Part shown: one piece after another, positions 1 to 8,310 of the stretch
How positions within the stretch are numbered: the first letter of the stretch is position 1
How the letters are laid out: each line of letters opens with the position of its first letter
Source of the DNA: Lachnospiraceae bacterium UBA7054
GTDB lineage: Bacteria; Bacillota; Clostridia; Lachnospirales; Lachnospiraceae
NCBI GenBank assembly: GCA_002492725.1
Contig: DLAF01000042.1
Span: forward strand, 1-26,670
Direction: 5' to 3'
Length of the DNA: 26,670 bases
The notes under the pieces: generated by a model
Told to the model about the DNA's origin: nothing
Seen by the model: the letters and a program-made list of their open reading frames with translations, nothing else
The model's database searches: none
Translations under genes and position numbers: made by a program

Positions 1-40
1 TCCTACAATAAACTTACGCTATCGGCCAATGGTTTCATCC

Positions 41-69
41 TTTACATCTTAGCTAAAATTCGTTATAAT
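41..69 (+). promoter_or_regulatory. Sigma-A-type promoter for the first small gene
   Basis: A -35 box TTTACA (41-46) and a perfect -10 box TATAAT (64-69) are separated by 17 bp. Transcription would start near base 76, about 40 bases before the start codon at 116. No other gene lies between, so this promoter probably drives the small gene and the DHH gene behind it. Confidence 0.7.
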
Positions 70-115
70 AGAAACAGCAGCAGACAATACGGCACAGTGG
101 AAAGTAGGTGATTGT

Positions 116-307
116 ATGCCGTCTGGTATCGAGGTGACCAAGGCAGCTCTTGATGATTTTGCAAAAGTGCAGAGACGTATGCTTTTGGCCAGAAAAGAAA
201 ACGCGGTTGAGACATACGCGGACTTAAAAGAGGAGTATCTGACATTAAAGGCGCTGCTTAATGTTTCCGGTGTAAACCTTACGGATATTGACAGGATCAA
301 AGAATAG
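116..307 (+). CDS. Small hypothetical protein, 63 residues
   Basis: I do not recognise the family. The product is a soluble, charged, probably all-helical protein with no signal peptide, membrane segment or cysteine. Its middle (about residues 15-48) is rich in Lys, Glu, Leu and Ala and could form a helical hairpin. The start at 116 is supported by an AGGTGATT ribosome site a few bases upstream and by a good promoter at 41-69. It ends 49 bases before the DHH phosphoesterase gene, with no terminator between them, so the two are probably co-transcribed. The reading frame being intact under a consensus promoter makes it a likely real gene. Its function cannot be stated from sequence alone. Confidence 0.65.
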   Translation: MPSGIEVTKAALDDFAKVQRRMLLARKENAVETYADLKEEYLTLKALLNVSGVNLTDIDRIKE

Positions 308-356
308 TGCGGCAGACAGAAAATAAGAGGGGAAAAGGGGTAGAAGGAGAAAAACG

Positions 357-1286
357 ATGAGATTAGTGACGAGATCTGATTTTGACGGACTGGCATGCGG
401 CGCCCTCCTAAAGGAGATAGGGCTGATTGACAGTTGGAAATTTGCGCACCCGAAGGATCTGCAGGATGGTCTGGTGGAAATCAACGAGAACGACGTGCTG
501 GCAAACGTTCCTTTCGTGGAGGGCTGCGGACTCTGGTTTGACCATCATTCCAGCGAGCACGAGCGCAATGAGTTAAAGGGTAAGTATAAGGGCGAGAGCC
601 GCATCACCCCTTCCTGCGCGCGTATTATCTACGAGTATTACGGTGGTGAGGAGCGGTTTTCCCACTTTGACGATATGATGGTGGCGGTTGACAAGGTGGA
701 CTCCGGCAACCTGACCATTGATGAGATCCAGAATCCCGAGGGCTGGATTTTGGTAGGCTTTCTGATGGATCCCCGCACGGGACTTGGCAGATGGCGCAAC
801 TTCACGATCTCTAACTATCAGCTGATGGAGAAGCTGATGGAGTGCTGCCGTACGATGAGCACGGAGGAGATACTGGCCCTGTCGGACGTGCAGGAGCGCA
901 TCGACATCTACCGTGAGCAGGATCAGAAGTTTAAGGAGATGGTGCGGGCGCATACCAGGGTGGAAAAGGATGTGATTATCTCCGATCTGCGTGGCGTGGA
1001 TCCCATATACTCCGGCAACCGTTTTCTGATCTACAGCATGTATCCCGAGCAGAATATTTCGGTCTGGATCGTGAACGGACGCGGCGGCAAGGGGTGTTCC
1101 GCGGCGGTGGGCTACAGTGTCCTAAACCGCACCTCCCATGTCAATGTGGGGAGCCTGATGTTAAAGTACGGCGGCGGCGGACACATGGCGGTAGGCACCT
1201 GTCAGTTTTCCGATGAGGTGATGGACGAAAAGCTGCCGAAGCTTCTGGATGAGATTGTAAACTATGATACCTATTACAAATCATGA
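357..1286 (+). CDS. DHH-family phosphoesterase (DHH/DHHA1)
   Basis: This is a 309-residue cytoplasmic protein of the DHH phosphoesterase superfamily, manganese-dependent hydrolases acting on short RNAs, cyclic dinucleotide products or polyphosphate. The N-terminus has an Asp-rich motif (SDFDG, residues 7-11). The signature DHH triad is at D62-H63-H64, and a VDSGN motif follows near residue 120. The C-terminal DHHA1-type substrate motif is GGGGH ending at H276. The length suits a stand-alone two-domain member without membrane or sensory domains. The ribosome site is GAAGGAG about 10 bases before ATG. Automatic annotation often calls such proteins exopolyphosphatase, but the exact substrate (oligoribonucleotides, pAp or polyphosphate) cannot be decided from motifs, so I give no gene symbol. 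Confidence 0.9.
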   Translation: MRLVTRSDFDGLACGALLKEIGLIDSWKFAHPKDLQDGLVEINENDVLANVPFVEGCGLWFDHHSSEHERNELKGKYKGESRITPSCARIIYEYYGGEERFSHFDDMMVAVDKVDSGNLTIDEIQNPEGWILVGFLMDPRTGLGRWRNFTISNYQLMEKLMECCRTMSTEEILALSDVQERIDIYREQDQKFKEMVRAHTRVEKDVIISDLRGVDPIYSGNRFLIYSMYPEQNISVWIVNGRGGKGCSAAVGYSVLNRTSHVNVGSLMLKYGGGGHMAVGTCQFSDEVMDEKLPKLLDEIVNYDTYYKS

Positions 1287-2567
1287 TTGTCATATTGGCA
1301 GAGGATACCGGAAAAGGTCTTGAAGACAATTCATTTCAACCATCTGCATACAGAAAAATCAAAGGCCCCGAAGAGACATTTTTCGGGGCTTGATTTACTT
1401 CCCATGGTTTTGACGGCGGCCTGCATCGTTCTGACGGTGTTGATGGCCGTTTTTGTGCTGTGGTTTTATCGCGGGAGTTATCAGGAGGAAAGCACGGGTG
1501 AAGTTTACGACAGATACTATATGCTGATCACACAGGACAGTAAGAGTGCTTTTTGGCAGTCTGTTTACCGGGGAGCCTGTGAGCGGGCGCTTGCGGACAA
1601 CGTCTACGTGGACTGGCTGGGGAACGACCAGTTTCAAAACTACAGCGTGGAGGAGCAGATGCAGGTGGCAATCGCTTCCGATGTGGACGGGATTATTGTG
1701 ACGGCAGGCGAAAATGAGGAGATGACGGCGCTCATTGACAGGGCGGTGTCAAGCGGCATTCCTGTCGTGACCCTTTACGGCGACAATACACAGAGCGCCC
1801 GCTGCAGCTTCGTGAGTGTGGGCAGCTACAATCTGGGCAGAGAGTATGGCAGGCAGGCGCTGCAGATTGCAAGAGAGCGGCTTGTCGGCACGACACAGGA
1901 GCAGGTAAGGGTCGGCTGGGGGGTTCAGAGCGACGTAACCGGGCAGGCAGGGAACATCGTGCAGGATGAGGACGGTACTGCGATGGAAATGGAGCTTGTT
2001 ACTGCGTTGGAAACGGAGCTTGTGGAGGTCGGTTCGGTCAAGCGTCCCATAAGAGTGACTATATTGGTCAACGCCTATGCGGGTGGGCTTGACCAGAACA
2101 TCCTGTTTTCCGGGATTCAGGAAACGATTGAACAGGAGCGCGGGGAGACGGTGATCGAACTGTCGCTGCAGACCGTGGATGACACCAATGCCTTTTCGGT
2201 GGAGGAATCTGTCCGCGATCTTTTTATGGAGGGGGACATTCCCGATATCCTGATCTGTCTGAATGAACTGAATACCACCTGCGCGTATCAGGCAGTGGTA
2301 GATTACAATAAAGTGGGAGTTGTCAGTATTTTGGGATACTATGTCTCCGACACGATCTTAAATGCCATTGACAGGAACGTGATCTATGCCACGATGTACA
2401 TCGATGCCCCGCAGATGGGAGGTTTTTGCATCGACGCCCTGCAGGAATATCATGAGCTGGGATATACCAGCCAGTATTTTACGGCGGATATCAGCCTGAT
2501 CTCCGCGGAAAACGTGGCGGACTACCTGGGGGAAGGAGGGGCAGCGGATGAAAAGCAGACCCCGTAA
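1287..2567 (+). CDS. Membrane-anchored sugar-binding (type 1 periplasmic-binding) protein, probable sensor partner
   Basis: The product is a type 1 periplasmic-binding-fold protein of the RbsB/LuxP kind. One hydrophobic segment (about residues 40-61) is preceded by basic residues, and no lipobox cysteine is present, so it is probably tethered to the membrane with the binding domain outside. The body shows the usual alternating pattern of the fold (for example DGIIVTAGE and PVVTLYGDN). Its gene overlaps the histidine kinase gene by 20 bases, so the two are translationally coupled. By analogy with XylFII-LytS it may present ligand to the kinase; this is inference. The start is uncertain: TTG at 1287 directly follows the DHH stop codon but has no clear ribosome site, and ATG at 1404 (residue 40) would begin just after a terminator-like hairpin. 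Confidence 0.8.
   Translation: MSYWQRIPEKVLKTIHFNHLHTEKSKAPKRHFSGLDLLPMVLTAACIVLTVLMAVFVLWFYRGSYQEESTGEVYDRYYMLITQDSKSAFWQSVYRGACERALADNVYVDWLGNDQFQNYSVEEQMQVAIASDVDGIIVTAGENEEMTALIDRAVSSGIPVVTLYGDNTQSARCSFVSVGSYNLGREYGRQALQIARERLVGTTQEQVRVGWGVQSDVTGQAGNIVQDEDGTAMEMELVTALETELVEVGSVKRPIRVTILVNAYAGGLDQNILFSGIQETIEQERGETVIELSLQTVDDTNAFSVEESVRDLFMEGDIPDILICLNELNTTCAYQAVVDYNKVGVVSILGYYVSDTILNAIDRNVIYATMYIDAPQMGGFCIDALQEYHELGYTSQYFTADISLISAENVADYLGEGGAADEKQTP
1363..1391 (+). terminator. Terminator-like hairpin downstream of the DHH gene
   Basis: GCCCCGAA (1365-1372) pairs perfectly with TTCGGGGC (1382-1389) around a 9-base loop. The stem extends by one G-U and one A-U pair. The bases after it (TTGATTTACTT) are only moderately T-rich, so termination strength is uncertain. 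The hairpin lies inside the 5' end of the next open frame if that frame starts at 1287, and before it if translation starts at ATG 1404. Confidence 0.45.
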
Positions 2568-4050
2568 CGTATCCCTGCAGTTTAAGATCAGCAGCATTTA
2601 CATCGTGACAAACCTTCTGGTGGCGATGGTGAACATCATCCTGCTGATCGGTATCAACAATATGTCAAAACGTCTGGACACCGTCTATCAGGACAACCTT
2701 CATCTGAACCGGTTTTCCGATGCGGTGGACGCCGTACAGGATCATATGACGGACTATCTGAATGCCAAGACCAGCGATTCTTTAGAGAATTACTATCGGA
2801 GCGAGCAGGAGTGCAGGAATATGGCGGCGGATCTAAACGAGACGGTGACGGGAAGGGCCTTTGACCGCATGGAGCGGAATATCCGTCATATGAGCGAATA
2901 TTATCTGGAGGAGGTTGGCAGAACCATCGAAGCCAAGCGCGGGCGTAATGTGGAGAAGTACCGCCTGCACTATGAGAATGCCACCGGCATGTATGATTCC
3001 ATAAAGACTTACCTCTCCACCCTGAACATGGAGCAGTTTCGTAGCAATTCCGAGCGGTACAGCGATCTTTTGGAGCGTTTCCGTCTTTTTGAAATTATCT
3101 CCATGGCGGCGATCATTTTGGTGATGGTGAGCAATGTCTGCATTATCATCAGCTTTGTGGGCGCCATCATCCGGCCCTTAAAAAAGCTGGCGGGCTCTGC
3201 GGACGAGGTGGCAAAGGGAAATTTCGAGATCGAGCTTTTGCCCGTGGAATCGCAGGATGAGGTGGGCGTGGTGACGGGCGCCTTCAATTCGATGGTGGTG
3301 AGCATTGGCAGATACATTGAACAGTTGCGGGACAGCATGGAGGCGGAGCGGGCCTTAAAGGAGCGGGAGCTTCTGATGGAAGGACATTTGAAGGATGCGA
3401 GGCTGAAATACTTACAGGCCCAGATCAACCCGCATTTTCTCTTCAATACATTGAATGCGGGCGCGCAGCTTTCTATGATGGAGGGCGCCGACAGAACCTA
3501 CGAATATATCCAGAAGGTGGCGCAGTTTTACCGCTACAACATGAAGAAGAGCGAGGAGACGGTAACGGTGGCCGAAGAGGTGGAGATGGTGGATTCCTAC
3601 ATTTACATCCTCAATGTGCGCTTCGCCGGGGATATTCGGTATGAAAAGCGCATTGACGAATCCCTGCTGTCCGTGGAGATGCCGGGCATGATCTTACAGC
3701 CCATCGTGGAAAACTGCGTCAACCACGGCATTCGCGAGATGGGTGACAAGGGTGTCATTTCCCTTTCCCTCTATGAAAAGGAGGGACGTGTCTGCATCAG
3801 TGTGAAGGATAACGGTGTCGGTATGAGCGCAGACATCATAGAGAAGGTGCTTGCGGGAACTTATCGGGAAGAGGAGCGGACGACGGGCTCCAACGGTGTC
3901 GGGATGGATAACGTGATCTCCCGCCTGAAGCTGTTTACCGGCAGGGAGGACGTGATCAGCGTGACGAGCGCAGGCGCGGGCATGGGCACGGAAGTCTGCC
4001 TTTATCTTTTGCACGGCAGCCGAGAGAAGGAGCAGACAGACGGAACGTAG
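2548..4050 (+). CDS. LytS/YesM-type sensor histidine kinase
   Basis: This 500-residue membrane kinase has a first membrane helix at about residues 14-36 and an extracellular helical region to about residue 170. A second helix (about 178-205) leads into a HAMP linker starting at the IIRPL segment. A His_kinase domain of the YesM/LytS class follows, with the phosphoacceptor in INPHFLFNTLN at H296. The C-terminal HATPase domain shows an N box (ILQPIVENCVNHG) and a G box (DNGVGM, then GVGMDN). The start has a GGAGGGG site upstream inside the preceding gene. It should phosphorylate the YesN-type regulator encoded next. The small extracellular domain has no recognisable ligand pocket, consistent with sensing through one of the flanking sugar-binding proteins. 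Confidence 0.93.
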   Translation: MKSRPRNVSLQFKISSIYIVTNLLVAMVNIILLIGINNMSKRLDTVYQDNLHLNRFSDAVDAVQDHMTDYLNAKTSDSLENYYRSEQECRNMAADLNETVTGRAFDRMERNIRHMSEYYLEEVGRTIEAKRGRNVEKYRLHYENATGMYDSIKTYLSTLNMEQFRSNSERYSDLLERFRLFEIISMAAIILVMVSNVCIIISFVGAIIRPLKKLAGSADEVAKGNFEIELLPVESQDEVGVVTGAFNSMVVSIGRYIEQLRDSMEAERALKERELLMEGHLKDARLKYLQAQINPHFLFNTLNAGAQLSMMEGADRTYEYIQKVAQFYRYNMKKSEETVTVAEEVEMVDSYIYILNVRFAGDIRYEKRIDESLLSVEMPGMILQPIVENCVNHGIREMGDKGVISLSLYEKEGRVCISVKDNGVGMSADIIEKVLAGTYREEERTTGSNGVGMDNVISRLKLFTGREDVISVTSAGAGMGTEVCLYLLHGSREKEQTDGT

Positions 4051-4139
4051 CGGATGCAAAGGAAAGAGGCACAAACGAACAGAAAAGTCTGCAAATACAC
4101 AAAAACGCGGGGATGTGCAGAAAAGAGGAAACGGGAAAA

Positions 4140-5738
4140 ATGAGCCACTACAAGATTATGCTGGCGGACGACGAGGGTATCGTCATCGATTCACTGAAAT
4201 TTATTATTGAAAAGGAATTTGGGGATACCTGTACCGTGGAGTATGCCAAGACGGGCAGGAGCGTGATCGAGCTGGCGGAGAGCTACCGCCCGGATATCGC
4301 CGTTATGGATATTCAGATGCCGGGGATTAATGGCATCGAGGCGATGCGGGAGATCCGCGCCACGAATCGGAGTGTGGTCTTCATCGTCATGAGTGCCTAC
4401 GATAAATTTGACTATGCCAAGGAAGCGATTACATTGGGGGTGCTTGAGTATATCACTAAGCCCATGGAGAGAACCAGGATCGTTTCGGCCCTGAAAAAGG
4501 CGATGGAGCAGATCGACAGGGAGAGGGCTAAGCGCAAAAACGACCTGTTGATCCGGGAGAAACTGGAGACCGTCATGCCCATCATTGAGAGCGGATTGGT
4601 CTACAATCTGCTCTTTCAGGAACATTTTACGGAGGATATTGAGAATTATAAGCAGCTGCTCAATCTGACGGCGGACCATGCCTATATGCTGGCGGTGGTC
4701 TGCGGCGAGACGCAGGAGGGCAACCATATGACGGACGCCGTTGGCAGCAGTGTAAAATTGCAGGAGCACGACCGCGTGCTGCGGGAGGCCTTAAAGGAGG
4801 CGTATCCCGGCGTGATCCTCGGAATGTCCATGGCCAATAAGCTCCCCGGGCTTGTGCCCTGTGCAGAAAAGCAGATGGCATATGAGGACAGGATCGCTTT
4901 GATTGATAAATCCAGGCAGCTGGTCAGAGAACTGAAGAAAAAGACACAGATCAGTTTCCGCATCGGCATCAGCGCCATTGCGCCTTTAGAGGAGGCCAGA
5001 GTTTCCTACAAGGAGGCGGTGGGCGCGCTGATCATGACCACCGGCAGCGTGGCGCACGTGGACGATCTTCCCATCGGCTGCACCCATGAGGAGATTTACC
5101 CGCTGGATTTGGAAAAAAAGCTGTTTGCGGAGGTGAAATGCGGCGATGCTGACCATGCGGTTGCCACGGCGGAGAGCTATTTCGATGTGATTGAGGAGCG
5201 TTACGGCGATTACCTGATGAACATACGCCTGAAAGTGCTGGAATTTGTGCTCTACGCAGAGTATCTGGCCTACAATTCCGGCGGTATGACTTATGAGTTT
5301 CGGGACAGGGCGGATTACCTTCCTGTGGTGATGGCGGCGGAGGATGCTTCTTTTCTGCGGAAATGGTTTGCGGATAAGATCGGGGAAGCCTGCCGCAACA
5401 TCGGCACGAAGGCAGCGGAGAAGTCTCTGGGGGCCGTGGAAGCCGCCAAGGCTTATATTCGAAAAAATTACAGTAAAGATATTTCTCTGGACGAGGTGTC
5501 TCAGGAGGTCAATATCAGCCCCTACTATTTCAGCAAGATTTTTAAGGAGGAAGTGGGGGAAGGGTTTGTGGAGTATCTGACCGGCCTGCGTATGGAAAAA
5601 GCCAGAGAGCTTCTTACCACCACGGAATATTCCATGAAGGAGATCTGTTCCATGGTGGGGTATGCGGACCCCAATTATTTCAGCAGGATCTTTAAGAAAA
5701 ATACGGGTGTGACACCCACAGAATACAAACAGATCTGA
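4140..5738 (+). CDS. YesN-type response regulator with AraC DNA-binding domain
   Basis: The 532-residue protein has an N-terminal receiver domain (about 1-120) with the acidic pair D10-D11 and the phosphoacceptor D57 in VMDIQMPG. The conserved Lys is in the YITKP motif. A long central region of about 300 residues, typical of YesN proteins, follows. The last 100 residues are an AraC-family double helix-turn-helix, including ISPYYFSKIFKEE and ADPNYFSRIFKK. It probably activates the sugar transporter operon downstream. I prefer ATG 4140 over the in-frame ATG at 4113, because the receiver domain begins within a few residues and a GAGG-type site precedes it. It lies 89 bases after the kinase gene in the same direction. 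Confidence 0.93.
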   Translation: MSHYKIMLADDEGIVIDSLKFIIEKEFGDTCTVEYAKTGRSVIELAESYRPDIAVMDIQMPGINGIEAMREIRATNRSVVFIVMSAYDKFDYAKEAITLGVLEYITKPMERTRIVSALKKAMEQIDRERAKRKNDLLIREKLETVMPIIESGLVYNLLFQEHFTEDIENYKQLLNLTADHAYMLAVVCGETQEGNHMTDAVGSSVKLQEHDRVLREALKEAYPGVILGMSMANKLPGLVPCAEKQMAYEDRIALIDKSRQLVRELKKKTQISFRIGISAIAPLEEARVSYKEAVGALIMTTGSVAHVDDLPIGCTHEEIYPLDLEKKLFAEVKCGDADHAVATAESYFDVIEERYGDYLMNIRLKVLEFVLYAEYLAYNSGGMTYEFRDRADYLPVVMAAEDASFLRKWFADKIGEACRNIGTKAAEKSLGAVEAAKAYIRKNYSKDISLDEVSQEVNISPYYFSKIFKEEVGEGFVEYLTGLRMEKARELLTTTEYSMKEICSMVGYADPNYFSRIFKKNTGVTPTEYKQI

Positions 5739-5753
5739 CGGGGGATATGGAGG

Positions 5754-6800
5754 ATGAAAAGAAGGATCGCGAGTCTGCTGCTTACGCTTTGCCTGTTGAT
5801 TACCATGGGCGGCTGCGGGAGGGCAGAAAATGTCGGCGGGGAAGAGGCTGACAAGGAGGAAAAGATACAGATCGGCATGAGCTTCGATTCCTTTGTTATT
5901 GAGAGATGGCAGAGGGACAGGGATGTGTTTGTCTCCGTAGCCAAGGAGCTGGGAGCGGAGGTCAACGTACAGAACGCAAACGGCGTGGCAGAGGAACAGC
6001 AGAAGCAGATCGACTACTTTATTCAAAAAGGGATGGATGTGATCGTTATCATCGCCATCGACCCGGCCTCCCTGCGCGATTCGGTAAAAAAGGCAAAGGC
6101 GGCCGGAATACGCGTGGTCTCCTATGACCGTCTGATCGATGATGCGGATATCGACTTATATATTTCATTTGATAATGAGATGGTGGGAGAGATGATGGCG
6201 AGGGCACTGTTGATCAAGCAGATTGACAATGTAATCATGATCGGCGGTTCCCCTACGGACAACAACGTGCCCATGGTGGAGGGGGCGTTTAAGCGGCTGA
6301 TGGCGAAACACAGGGTGAATATCCTGGACTCTGTTCATGCCGAAAACTGGCGGGCGGAAGCGGCGGCGGAATACATCTATGAAAATCCCGATATGGTAGA
6401 GCAGGCGGATGCCATCATGTGCGGTAACGACGATCTGGCGACCCAGGCTGTGCGTGCGCTTTCGGAGAACCGTCAGGCGGGAGAAATCTATGTGGTGGGA
6501 CAGGATGCGGATCTGGCGGCCTGCCAGCGAATTGTGGAAGGGACGCAGGTGATGACGGTCTATAAGCCGGTAGAGAAGCTGGCGACCAGAGCGGCGGAAG
6601 CAGCAGTGGCACTGGCAAACGGCGAGGAGCTTGCGGGCGATGACGTGACATTTCTTCGAAGCGGCGCCTATCGGGTGCCCTATATTGCACTGGAGCCCAT
6701 CAGCGTCAACCGCGGCAATATTGATGAGGTGATCATCGGCAGCGGGTTTCATCTGAAGGAGGATGTCTATCTGAATGTTCCCGCCAAGATGCCAAAATAG
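5754..6800 (+). CDS. XylF-like sugar-binding lipoprotein, candidate XylFII-type sensor
   Basis: This is a 348-residue exported lipoprotein. The signal peptide ends in MGGC with C21 as the lipidated residue, followed by a short acidic linker. The mature part is a type 1 periplasmic-binding protein close to D-xylose-binding XylF. Characteristic stretches are IERWQRDRD, the region around QKQIDYFIQKGMDV, the segment VVSYDRLIDDADIDLYISFDNE and GNDDLATQAVRAL. It starts 15 bases after the yesN-like gene, with a GGGGGA/GGAGG ribosome region. Grouped with the kinase and regulator, and separate from the ChvE-like transport protein that follows, it fits the role of XylFII in Clostridium beijerinckii, where the binding protein signals through LytS. 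The ligand (xylose or another aldose) is inferred. A TAG stop is embedded in a long hairpin. Confidence 0.88.
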   Translation: MKRRIASLLLTLCLLITMGGCGRAENVGGEEADKEEKIQIGMSFDSFVIERWQRDRDVFVSVAKELGAEVNVQNANGVAEEQQKQIDYFIQKGMDVIVIIAIDPASLRDSVKKAKAAGIRVVSYDRLIDDADIDLYISFDNEMVGEMMARALLIKQIDNVIMIGGSPTDNNVPMVEGAFKRLMAKHRVNILDSVHAENWRAEAAAEYIYENPDMVEQADAIMCGNDDLATQAVRALSENRQAGEIYVVGQDADLAACQRIVEGTQVMTVYKPVEKLATRAAEAAVALANGEELAGDDVTFLRSGAYRVPYIALEPISVNRGNIDEVIIGSGFHLKEDVYLNVPAKMPK

Positions 6801-6845
6801 CATTATTTTGCCCTGATGGATTGTGCGAAAGCAAAAAAATGCTAT
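6797..6845 (+). promoter_or_regulatory. Long stem-loop spanning the stop codon
   Basis: ATAGCATT (6797-6804) pairs with AATGCTAT (6838-6845), and TTTTGC (6806-6811) pairs with GCAAAA (6831-6836). Only one A-A mismatch separates the two helices, giving a 14-pair stem around a 19-base loop. The stop codon TAG is inside the left arm. No T run follows on the + strand, so it is not a classical terminator. It could stabilise the upstream mRNA end, slow readthrough, or be a protein-binding dyad upstream of the transporter promoter. Confidence 0.5.
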
Positions 6846-6916
6846 CATTACGGTTACATAAATTGACAATATCGTGAAAATGTACAGAAAGTCGTAAATT
6901 ATTCCTACATTTCTTA

Positions 6917-6925
6917 TGCTATATT
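6917..6925 (+). promoter_or_regulatory. Extended -10 promoter of the sugar transporter operon
   Basis: TGCTATATT (6917-6925) is an extended -10 element about 80 bases before the start codon at 7005. The base positions where a -35 box should be (about 6897-6902) show no good match, which suits an activator-dependent promoter such as one driven by the AraC-type regulator encoded upstream. A TTGACA at 6863-6868 has no partner -10 at correct spacing. The AT-rich stretch 6870-6900 is where the activator would be expected to bind; no operator could be assigned. Confidence 0.45.
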
Positions 6926-7004
6926 GGAAATGGAGAAAATCCTTATGGGATTCACTCCGGAAAATGAGTTCCTAAAAAATATATTAAAGGGAGGAAAACA
7001 AAAC

Positions 7005-8156
7005 ATGAAAAAGAAAGTATTGAGTATGGTACTTGCAGCTTCCATGATGGCAGCAGCGTTAGTCGGCTGCGGCGGTGGTGAGACGGCTCCGGCAGCTACA
7101 ACAGAGCCCGCGGCTGAGGCTCCGGCAGCAGATGCTGAGGCTCCGGCGGCAGATGAGGCAGCTCCGGCAGCAGCAACAGGCAAGAAGGTAGGCGTGTCCA
7201 TGCCCACCAAGGATCTGCAGAGATGGAATCAGGACGGTGCCAACATGCAGGCACAGCTTGAGGCAGCAGGCTATGAAGTGGATCTGCAGTATGCTTCCAA
7301 CCAGGAGGAGACGCAGGTTTCCCAGATCGAGAACATGATCAACAGCGGCTGTTCCGTATTGGTAATCGCTGCAATTGAAGCAAATTCTCTTTCCACCGTT
7401 CTGGAAGGTGCAAAGAGCGCAGGTATTCCGGTGATTGCCTATGACCGTCTGATCATGAATACCGATGCAATCAATTATTATGCTACCTTCGATAACTATA
7501 AGGTTGGCGCAACACAGGCACAGTATATCATTGATACCCTTGATCTGGACAACGCAGCGGGTCCTTTCAATATGGAAGTTACCGCAGGCGATCCCGGCGA
7601 CAACAATGCGCCTTTCTTCTATAACGGCGCAATGGAGACATTACAGCCCTACATTGACGCGGGCAAGATCGTGATTCCTTCCGGTCAGGTGGATTTCGCA
7701 ACCGTAGGTACGGCTAAGTGGTCTACCGAGAATGCGCAGTCCAGAATGGAGAACATCCTTTCTTCCAACTATGCGGACGGCACACAGCTTGACATCTGCC
7801 TTTGCTCCAACGACTCCACCTCTCTTGGTGTGCAGAACGCTCTGGCAGCTAACTACACAGGCAATTATCCGATCGTTACCGGTCAGGACTGCGATATCGC
7901 TAACGTAAAGAACATGATCGCCGGCAAACAGTCCATGTCCGTGTTCAAGGATACCCGTACTCTGGCAGCGCAGGTTGTTAAAATGGTTGGCCAGATCTTA
8001 AGCGGCGAGGAAGTAGAAGTAAACGATACCACGACCTATGACAACGGCACAGGCGTGATTCCTTCCTTCCTCTGCGAGCCCGTATTTGCGGATGTTAACA
8101 ACTACAAGGAGCTGCTGATCGACTCCGGTTACTATACCGAGGCTGACCTTCAGTAA
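7005..8156 (+). CDS. chvE: ChvE-type multiple monosaccharide ABC transporter substrate-binding lipoprotein
   Basis: The 383-residue lipoprotein captures sugars for the importer encoded next. The signal peptide ends with LVGC (C22). An Ala/Pro/Glu-rich linker of about 35 residues, encoded by imperfect GCTCCGGCAGC-type repeats, tethers the binding domain. The domain starts with GVSMPTKDLQRWNQDG, followed by LQYASNQEETQVSQIENMI, a pattern characteristic of ChvE and related aldose-binding proteins. The start at 7005 is chosen because AGGGAGG (6988-6994) lies at ideal spacing and the signal peptide begins here; the frame is open upstream to 6924 without a plausible leader. The real substrates could be xylose, glucose, galactose or arabinose. 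A hairpin after the stop probably lets this gene be expressed above the ATPase and permeases. Confidence 0.93.
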   Translation: MKKKVLSMVLAASMMAAALVGCGGGETAPAATTEPAAEAPAADAEAPAADEAAPAAATGKKVGVSMPTKDLQRWNQDGANMQAQLEAAGYEVDLQYASNQEETQVSQIENMINSGCSVLVIAAIEANSLSTVLEGAKSAGIPVIAYDRLIMNTDAINYYATFDNYKVGATQAQYIIDTLDLDNAAGPFNMEVTAGDPGDNNAPFFYNGAMETLQPYIDAGKIVIPSGQVDFATVGTAKWSTENAQSRMENILSSNYADGTQLDICLCSNDSTSLGVQNALAANYTGNYPIVTGQDCDIANVKNMIAGKQSMSVFKDTRTLAAQVVKMVGQILSGEEVEVNDTTTYDNGTGVIPSFLCEPVFADVNNYKELLIDSGYYTEADLQ

Positions 8157-8188
8157 CAGCACGAAAAGAATTTCATAAAAGTAAATCT

Positions 8189-8213
8189 GGCAGGCGGGGA
8201 TTTCCCGCCTGTC
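8189..8213 (+). terminator. Hairpin between binding-protein and ATPase genes
   Basis: CAGGCGGG (8191-8198) pairs with CCCGCCTG (8204-8211) around a 5-base loop, and two further pairs extend the stem. Only a weak T stretch (GGTTTAT) follows. Such a leaky terminator or 3' stabilising hairpin after the binding-protein gene is common in sugar ABC operons and raises the ratio of binding protein to membrane parts. Confidence 0.6.
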
Positions 8214-8280
8214 GGTTTATCCGAAAACTATAAATAAGTAGAAACCAACGGAAATATATGGTAAAATAAAAAAGTGGGTT

Positions 8281-8295
8281 ACATAGAAACTATGT
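8281..8295 (+). repeat. Short dyad just before the ATPase ribosome site
   Basis: ACATAG and CTATGT form a perfect 6-bp inverted repeat around AAA, ending two bases before the GGGAGG ribosome site at 8297-8302. In RNA it could form a small hairpin next to the ribosome site of the TTG-started ATPase gene. Its role is unknown. Confidence 0.35.
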
Positions 8296-8310
8296 TGGGA
8301 GGAATACACT

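Noticed and set aside
1283..1393. ATG overlapping the DHH gene stop (ATGA) with a 36-codon frame
   Set aside because: No ribosome site and it ends in the hairpin. More likely chance than a coupled gene.
4054..4143. 29-codon open frame between the kinase and regulator genes ending in ATGA with the regulator start
   Set aside because: Composition is almost all Lys, Arg, Thr and Gln with no good ribosome site. Possible coupling peptide but unsupported.
4986..6026. Long minus-strand open frame (346 codons) and many similar minus-strand frames across the window
   Set aside because: They lie opposite well-supported genes, have no ribosome sites, contain no recognisable motifs and arise from the base composition of the coding strand.
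6863..6868. TTGACA as the -35 box of the ChvE operon
   Set aside because: No -10 box at 16-18 bp. The extended -10 at 6917-6925 is too far away to be its partner.
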